Below are positions 57,246-64,000 of a stretch of DNA of 64,000 nucleotides, piece after piece. The notes beneath the pieces were generated by a model. That model had not been told where the DNA came from. It saw only the letters and a list, made by a program, of their open reading frames with translations, and did not search any database. Source of the stretch: Viridothelium virens. Its lineage: Eukaryota; Ascomycota; Dothideomycetes; Trypetheliales; Trypetheliaceae. The stretch covers positions 1 through 64,000 of the forward strand of contig ML991855.1 in NCBI GenBank assembly GCA_010094025.1, written 5' to 3'. The translations under genes were made by a program, and so were the position numbers. Position 1 is the stretch's first letter. Each line of letters starts with the position of its first letter.

Positions 57246-58727
57246 CTTCTCCCCCTCAAAAAAAAATAGTATTTGCTTAATTTTGCTGTAAAATAACTTG
57301 TTCTTAATCAATGAAATGCCAAGTCAGACGTCATCAAGACGAAACAAAAAGTCCGAGTTTCATCAACGAGACGATCACGAAAAGCTTCCGGCCAAGTTGG
57401 GTGTATGAAACCATAGAACAGGAGCTAATAAAGGCTAATACCATACAGGCTGTGAATCCAGGGCGTTGGAAAAGATGGTTTTGGAGTTTAACGTGGTGTG
57501 TAGTGAGGAGTTATTCGACCTGTTAGAGCTTGACGGGAAGGAGACAACTGAACTGAAGCCGAACAAGTCAAATCGGACGAATTCGATATAGACCCTACCG
57601 TTTTATGGATATCCGCTAGAGGCGCATCTAACCTTTACTGATGGTAGGGTCAGGGGCAACACGCGTGCACAGGTTTTCGGGACGAACGTTGCCCCTATCC
57701 CTGGACTATGGGCAACGGAAGAGCTAACTGTGTGATCTATAATGGTATGTTAGCGTGGTCTCAAAAAGGGACAAAGAGGCAAGTCGAAATAGGCTCATGC
57801 AGTGCTAGATTTACCCTTTGCAACCTCGGTATTGAGAGGCCCAACTTTTGGTCGATAGCTGGAGCTAGAATGGCAGGCAAATTCAATAAGAGCTGCTATC
57901 GCACCGCCCCTGGAGAACAGATCCTTCACCTCAATCAACCGGGAAAAGATTCTCTTCACAGTATCCAAATGCGTCTTTCAAAGTTATTGCAAGCCACTGC
58001 CACTGCGTCTTGCAAGGATCTCCTCCTGATGAGACGCTGAGATCGACTCAATGGCGAAGCGATGCCTGCATCATTGATAATCTAGATGCGCGTACCCAAT
58101 TTCAAGGCTGCGCATCGCAGCGTAGCCTTGCCGCTTCGGCCCATCGACTGGATCGGAGCTGATGCAATTAATTCTCTGACCCGCATTAGTCTCCTGCAAA
58201 TGCCCGCATTCGGCTAGAATTGATCCAGCCAGGAGGCTCTGCATTATCTAGGTACGATGGAGGCTATTCCTATAGCGAATCAGATTTTCGAGAATATGTC
58301 ACCAAATTGCTGGGCCGTCTTGGTATGCTGCTGGGGGGTACTTCACTTGGTAGATGAGTCGTTGTGCAACAAAGTGGTCGAGCTGAATCCTCGGCGTTGC
58401 GGAGCCTCAAGGCTGCCTTTTGCTCACTGTTAGCAAGGCTTCAAAGGTATTCTAATAAAGATTTTCTAGCACTTGAGTAGAGGCACGCCTACCATAATAT
58501 CCGTCTGCGTCAACTAGACAGCCAATCTGTAGCTACTGTGTATGACGGTCCAGATCATTGCCATAAGTATGCAAATAAGCTATCAACAAATTTAAGGGCG
58601 ACGAGGTCGGAGGAATCAAGCCTTTGAATGCCCAAGAAACGATGCTGTGCGGCATAGCATTGCGGGTGCTGCAACTAGAAACTGTGATAAACATTTGGCT
58701 AGCCTAACGGTAGTCTCTTCTATTTGT
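57246..58727. other. Gene-poor stretch downstream of the ABC gene
   Basis: Contains two nested short inverted repeats (57591-57600 with 57642-57651; 57652-57660 with 57688-57696). Small plus-strand frames near 57311 and 57708 have no recognisable family. Confidence 0.45.
57591..57696. repeat. Two adjacent small inverted repeats
   Basis: GACCCTACCG pairs with TGGTAGGGTC (one mismatch), and directly beside it AGGGGCAAC pairs with GTTGCCCCT (perfect). Possibly the worn end of a transposon; unassigned. Confidence 0.4.
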
Positions 58728-61700
58728 CTAAAGCCTGAGCTTGGCACTGTCGAACTCATCAGTGACTTGTCGGGACAATTTCTCATGCATCTGAAGGGGA
58801 CTTACCATCTGGAAATACACCCCCTTTTCCCGCACTAGCTCTGCATGATTGCCCTTCTCCACAATCTTCCCGCCAGGGCCGAGCACGAAAATGACATCCG
58901 CCTTCTGGATCGTCGCCAGTCGATGTGCAACCGCCAGTATTGTCCGTTTGCCTTCACCAGCCGCATGTTCGATCGCAGCTTGGACTTGTTTCTCGGACTC
59001 GGAATCCAGGCTGGACGTTGCCTCGTCGAGCAGAAGAAGGCGCGGCTTCCGCAACAGAGCGCGAGCCACGGAGATGCGCTGTTTCTGCCCTCCGGAGAGC
59101 GAAACCCCCTTGGGTCCCAGACGCGTGTTGTACCCATCTGGCAACGATATAATGAAGTCGTGAATGTACGCTTCTCGGCATGCTTCACGGACCTCATCCT
59201 CGTCTACCTCTTGCTCGCCTACCGACAGTGTGATGTTATCCCTGATGGTACCCTCATAGAGCGTTGGCTCTTGCGCCACAAGTGCAAGATGGCTACGGTA
59301 CCCAGCCATATCCAATTCTGCAATGTCGAAGTTATCGCATAGTATGCTGCCGCTATCAAGTGTGTAGAAGCGCTCGATCAAGCTGACGATTGTAGACTTA
59401 CCACAGCCAGAGGGGCCTACAAGGGCAGCAAACTGGCCTGGAGTGATCTCTAGATTTAGGCCCCTTAGTACAGGTCCGGCCTCGGACCTAGTCGGGTAAG
59501 TGAACCAAACGTCTTTGCATTCAATGGCAATGCCGGCGGGAGTCGTAGGAAGAGTGCTTAGGGAGAGAGGCCCGGCTGTGCGAATCTCTCGGGTGCTCAG
59601 AATTCGATTACTGGCAGACGCAGCATTTGCCATATTAGGCGCGAATGCGAACCAGGCAGCTGCAGCTTGGGCGGACTGAATGGATGCTTGGTATACGACA
59701 AAGAATGCAATGACACCAAATCCGCCTTCGGCGATGAGTTTAGTGCCATACCTCAGATATACGTCAGCTTCTGTGTTCATCAGACTAGTGTAAATACTTA
59801 CCAGAAGACCAACGCATTGCAACCCAGATCAATACTATCAGATAGTGCAAAGACAACGCCACCCCAAGTGGATTTTTTTGTGTTGGCATTGACATGCTGA
59901 TCCAGCAGCACCCGATATTTATTGCATATTGTATGTTCCATTGTCAGGGCCGTCACAGTACGGAACGCACCAGCAGCTTCTGTGGCGAACTGGGCACTAT
60001 ACTTAAACACCTTCGCGTTCATTTTTTCGGAGTCAATTTCAAGCTTGTATCGGCAAGCGCCAGAGATTAGAATGACGGGCATAACCGCGAGACAGCCCAC
60101 CAATGCCAGTTTCCAGCCGAAAATGAATGATATGATAATGGAGCCAAGGATATTGGTAATTGAAATGAGGATGATGGCCATCTCGGCGCCCATAAGCTGC
60201 TGCATTGATTGGGGGTCTATAGCGACCATAGAAGTCAAGGTACCCGGAGAATTCCCATCTTCATCGAAGAAACGGATAGGCCTGTTCACAAGGTTACTCA
60301 AGTACTCTTGGCGGTAGTGTCCAGAAATGATCTAACTTCATCAGCAGCATTTCCCAGAACGAAAAAGAATGGATCACTCACCCCAGAAAGCTGCACTGCA
60401 CCCGTCGTAAGACTAAAGTATGCTATCAGCGATACAATAGCGAGCACAAAGAACATCAACGACCAGAAGTTGCCCTGATGTATAAGTTCTGCTCTCGGCA
60501 ACGCAAAGACGTTGATCATCTGTGCGAAGATCCATGCCATGAGTGGATATGTCGCTATCATGACAGCATTAGCCTCAAGGACGATGACCCTGGATATGGG
60601 GCTAAATATGAACTTACCACCGCAAATGCACGCAGAAGTGAGTACGACAGCATAGAGTGGCACTCTATGCCTTTGTTCCCAAACCAAAAATCCAAAACTA
60701 CCAATGAAGCCTCTCTCTCTGTACGCGGGTTCTTGCCCTTCCAGCTTTTTGAGATCTTTCGATAAGTCACCTTGAGTCTTTGCCCACCGAAGTACCCCAG
60801 CAGATGAGCTTTTCTCGTCGACACCAGTCATCTCGACGTCATCAACCCGATTGTCGTCCCCCAACATGAGCTGTTGGGCTCGAACAAGGGAATGATAAAA
60901 TCCATCCTTCATCGCTACGAGGCTGTCATGGGGGCCCTCTTCAATCATCTTCCCGCCTCTAAGAACTACTATCTTGTCGGCTTTCTTGATTGTAGACAAT
61001 CGATGAGCGATGACAATAGTCGTGCGATTCTTTGATACGACTTCTAACGCTCTCTGTACGATCTTTTCACTATGAACATCGAGTGCACTTGTCGCTTCGT
61101 CGAGAATCAAGATCGACGGGTTCTTGACGATGCTGCGAGCGATAGCAATCCGCTGACGCTGGCCACCGCTCAACTTGAGACCACTTCCACCCACGACCGT
61201 ATCGTATCCCTGGATATCGTCAGTAATTCATGAATTAGATCTGGGAGAGACTCAATTCGGAAGAGGCATTATCAAAGGATTTTGACGAACCTCAGGCATA
61301 GCGCTGATAAATTCGTGGGCATGCGATTGCCGGCAAGCCTCTTCTACCATATTTCTTTTGGTGGCCTCGTCTGCTTCAAACCACTTTGTGCCACAAAGGC
61401 CGAACATGACATTCTTGAAGATTGTGTCGTTAAATAAGAAAGGCTCCTGCTCTACGAAGCCGATCTGGGCGCGCCACCATTGCAAGTCAATGTCCTGCAG
61501 ATTATGCGGCCCAATCTTAATAGACCCAGAAGCGGCAGCTTCCTTTATAGCAATGACATTGTCTTCATTATCTGCTGTGCTGTCTGATGGGCTGTCTTTT
61601 TCGCTTCTTTCGGAACATGTTGGATCGAAGGTATCAGGCAACAATGGCTTTTCGTCGCTTGAAGACTTCGCCGCGTTGTTCAAATCATACCATCGTTCGA

Positions 61701-63259
61701 GCTTGGCTCTCGATTAGCTGCTCGTAATCTGGTGTACTTCTGAGAATACGCACCAAGCCCACAATAGTACTTTTCCCGCTTCCTGACGGACCAACAATTG
61801 CGGTGGTCTTCCCGGCTTCAAATCTCATATGAAGCCCGTTCAGAATCTGCGTATCGGGCCTGCTCGGATAGGCGAAGTGTATGTCTTCGAATGTGATATC
61901 TGCTGAGGCAGAAGCGTCAGGCTCTTTGATCCCGCCGGTTTCTGGGACTTCTGCGTGAATGGTTGCAAACATCTCAGCCGCGGCCGACGCCGCTTGGGAT
62001 ATGGCAAGACCAGGAGGAGCGAGTCTACTGAAAGATGTTGTTGCCGTCATGACAGCCAGATAGACCCTTTCATCGTCAGTTGGTGCATACTGCGAGTTCA
62101 GAATAACGTACAGGACAAGCGTACCAACCCCGCCGTCCACGCGGCCAGCAACATACTGCTGGATACCGAAATAAAAGGTGAGTGCTGAAGTCGCATATGT
62201 TATAAACAATGTCGGAGCCAAATATAGCCCAACGTACGGTGAGCTCTTGATCAAGCTCGCTATGAGCTTGTCAATCCACAAGGCATGACGTTTTGCTAGC
62301 AAAGCTTCTGCGCCAAAGGCAGCAACAACGCGAATAGATGTGAAAATTTCATTCGACAAAGCCGATGCCTCCTCCTTGTATTCTTCCTGGATTTTGCCGA
62401 TCTTGATTAACGGTGGGAGAGACACACCCATGCAAAAAAGAGTTACTGGCAGCACAGCGCATGCAACGATCGTGATGAGAGGGTTGTACACAAATGATAT
62501 GATAAAAAAGCCCAGTATGAAGGCAGTCGATTGGACGAAAAGTGCTAATTGCTGGGAGATGCCAAGCTGAATTGTGTTTGCAGAAGCGGTGATGCGATAG
62601 GAAACCTTGCCTGGGGAAAGTTTGTCCACGGAGCTGAGAGGTTGCTTGAATAAGGCTCGGAGATAGGCTAGACGTATTGCTGCAGATAGTCTTAATCCAG
62701 TCGTACGAACAGCGAACTACCGTGGTCAGTGTGACTGGTACCCTGTGGAGCCCAGTGCCTGCATACTATAGAGATGTACGACAATACGAGCTTCGCAATA
62801 AATATATACACGATATATAGAACATTCTGCGAGTTCTTTTCATAGAGAGAGTCTTGGTCGATGCCCGCGTTATAATTGGCGAAGCCGTTGATGATACGAG
62901 CTGATCCGGTTAGCTTGGTTATCTGATCCTTCAGAGACGTCCCTACCGAGAATCGCAAACATGACTGGAAACGCCTGGAACCCGATTAGCAAAGAACCAA
63001 ATAGTCCACATGGTCGACTAACCACACCGGCGCCAATGGAGGCTGCGAAACATATCGACAATAGAAAAACATCGAGAGGCTGGGCGAACTTGAACAATCT
63101 CTAAACAAAGGTCAGAGTTGTCTATGTTTTCAATTCACGCCCTCGTACAAAATAGTCCACTAGTGTTCCTTTCGTTGGCTCTATTCTCTGAGTATTTGAT
63201 GCGTCTTTCTGCTTTGGCGCCACCGCAGTAGTGTCCTTCTTCTCTCTCTGTGCCTCCAT
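58728..63259 (-). CDS. ABCB-type (multidrug) ABC transporter, full length
   Basis: At least nine exons: 63259-63149, 63100-63023, 62964-62767, 62716-61754, 61701-61291, 61209-60618, 60554-60382, 60331-59802, 59751-58728. They give about 1359 residues in a (TMD-NBD)x2 layout. NBD1 has GPSGSGKST, a long acidic insert between Walker A and the Q-loop block, LSGGQRQR and [15 protein letters not shown]2 has [17 protein letters not shown] and [15 protein letters not shown] blocks include [19 protein letters not shown] and [18 protein letters not shown]. In exon 3 the family-like reading ([10 protein letters not shown]) uses an acceptor at 62974 but then needs a frame change near 62945; the acceptor 10 bp further on (TTTCCAG, exon from 62964) keeps the frame. 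A last short intron (58740-58805) is possible, giving 1337 residues. It probably exports the cluster product; a cluster motif is 162 bp upstream. Confidence 0.93.
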
Positions 63260-64000
63260 GATGCCAATCCTCAAGACGCGTTGGTGCGACCATGCGTGAG
63301 TGCCAGAGTAGAAATATCTCGGAATGTGGAGAGTGTTTTGCGACTGCTCGAGCTACGTGCAGCCCAGCGGGCGTCAACGCCAACGACAGCGGAGCGGGCA
63401 TCGAGAATTCACGGTCTCGGGACTCGGGTCTCGGGACTCGGGCAGATGCGCGCGCTTGCGAAGAAATTCGGCGATTCGTAGATGGTGGACAACAGCTTGG
63501 AGTACAAGGTCGATCTTGTCGAGGCTTGTCATGGCATCTGTTGCCGACTCATATCATCCGTGTCTTCCCATGGGTACCTAGTCCGCCATTCAACCTCTTC
63601 CTTCCGCGGCCAACTCCAACCTTGGAGACAATGCTCAACGCTTTAGATTCCACAGTGTCATCCACAAGGCCATCCTGTTGTATGTGCGCGTAGCTGCATC
63701 GCCAAGCTCCCCATAAATTGAGCAATCATACACGACGAATCAACCACAGATGCCGACGAAAGGGCTGCCGTCCTCGTTGGCTCTCGAAATTCGCTCTTCT
63801 GCGCCTGGGATCCCGGCCACGATATGCGCAACATGCAGAGTCAGTTCTTCAACAGCTTACAGCGGTGTAAGGTAAGGGCCTCGAGGCATATAAGACTGCC
63901 GATGCTACAGCCTCGCTCAACGTGCATAATCTCTCCATGCGAACGGGAGCGTAGCGTCGGCAGTGCATTGCGCCTCTTGCCACCTTGGTGCGCGTCTGAT
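63260..64000. other. ABC transporter promoter and window edge
   Basis: Holds the tandem cluster motifs at 63421-63443. A plus-strand frame at 63292-63693 has no recognisable family and overlaps the promoter, so I do not call a gene. Confidence 0.5.
63421..63443. promoter_or_regulatory. Tandem cluster motifs upstream of the ABC transporter
   Basis: GACTCGGGTC (63421-63430) is followed by GACTCGGGC (63435-63443) within a CTCGGGACTCGGGTCTCGGGACTCGGG-type run of 14-bp period. The first copy has the full 9-base core and lies 162 bp upstream of the ATG at 63259. Confidence 0.6.

Noticed and set aside
57000-57259. Long Gly-rich and Pro-rich frames on both strands
   Set aside because: Products of the CCG and polypurine low-complexity tract, with no homology signal; not a gene.
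1-64000. CRISPR arrays, rRNA, tRNA, LTR elements and virus-like elements
   Set aside because: No regularly spaced short repeats, RNA gene consensus, long terminal repeats or capsid, envelope or reverse-transcriptase motifs were seen. CRISPR would not be expected in a fungal nuclear genome.

Overview
The window is nuclear DNA of a filamentous ascomycete (Pezizomycotina). Supporting this are many short GT-AG introns (about 44-134 bp), a HET-domain gene, a DMATS-type prenyltransferase, a non-reducing polyketide synthase (NR-PKS), an adenylation-thiolation-reductase enzyme and fungal ankyrin/kinase proteins. I cannot name the species.

Layout. 0-5.5 kb is worn accessory DNA: a pogo/Fot1-like transposase fragment, the fossil of a highly reducing PKS ketoreductase region, a hypothetical gene split by a small palindromic transposon, and a tandem repeat of about 165-172 bp. 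A HET gene (5.6-7.6 kb), an SDR gene (8.4-9.5 kb) and an SDR relic follow. From 12 to 38.6 kb lies a secondary-metabolite cluster: a secreted FAD-linked oxidase, a regulator-like protein, a DMATS prenyltransferase, a cytochrome P450, an SMI1/KNR4-like protein, a 2363-residue NR-PKS without SAT domain (KS-AT-PT-ACP-ACP-MT-TE), a three-repeat Myb protein and an A-T-R reductase. A GMC oxidoreductase relic, an ankyrin gene with in-frame stops, a long gene-poor stretch, a sugar-type MFS transporter, a kinase-ankyrin protein, a sugar-alcohol dehydrogenase relic and a full-size ABCB-type transporter (58.7-63.3 kb) complete the window.

How the genes may work together (inference). The PKS would make a C-methylated aromatic acid released by its thioesterase-like domain. 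The A-T-R enzyme would reduce the acid to an aldehyde, the DMATS enzyme would prenylate the ring, and the P450 and FAD oxidase would tailor it. The strongest support for one pathway is a shared motif, GACCCGAGTY (reverse complement RACTCGGGTC). Its 9-base core occurs seven times, always upstream of six genes: FAD oxidase, prenyltransferase, P450 (twice), PKS, A-T-R reductase and the distant ABC transporter. Genes between the reductase and the transporter lack it, so the motif suggests the transporter belongs to the pathway.

A second theme is a family of six 185-199 bp hairpin MITEs with TA target duplications. One copy splits a coding sequence, one sits in the GMC relic, and an inverted paralogous repeat at 55.8 kb preserves the empty site of another. 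I saw no tRNA, rRNA, CRISPR array or recognisable LTR/virus-like element. All gene models were made by eye from frame, splice sites and family motifs.
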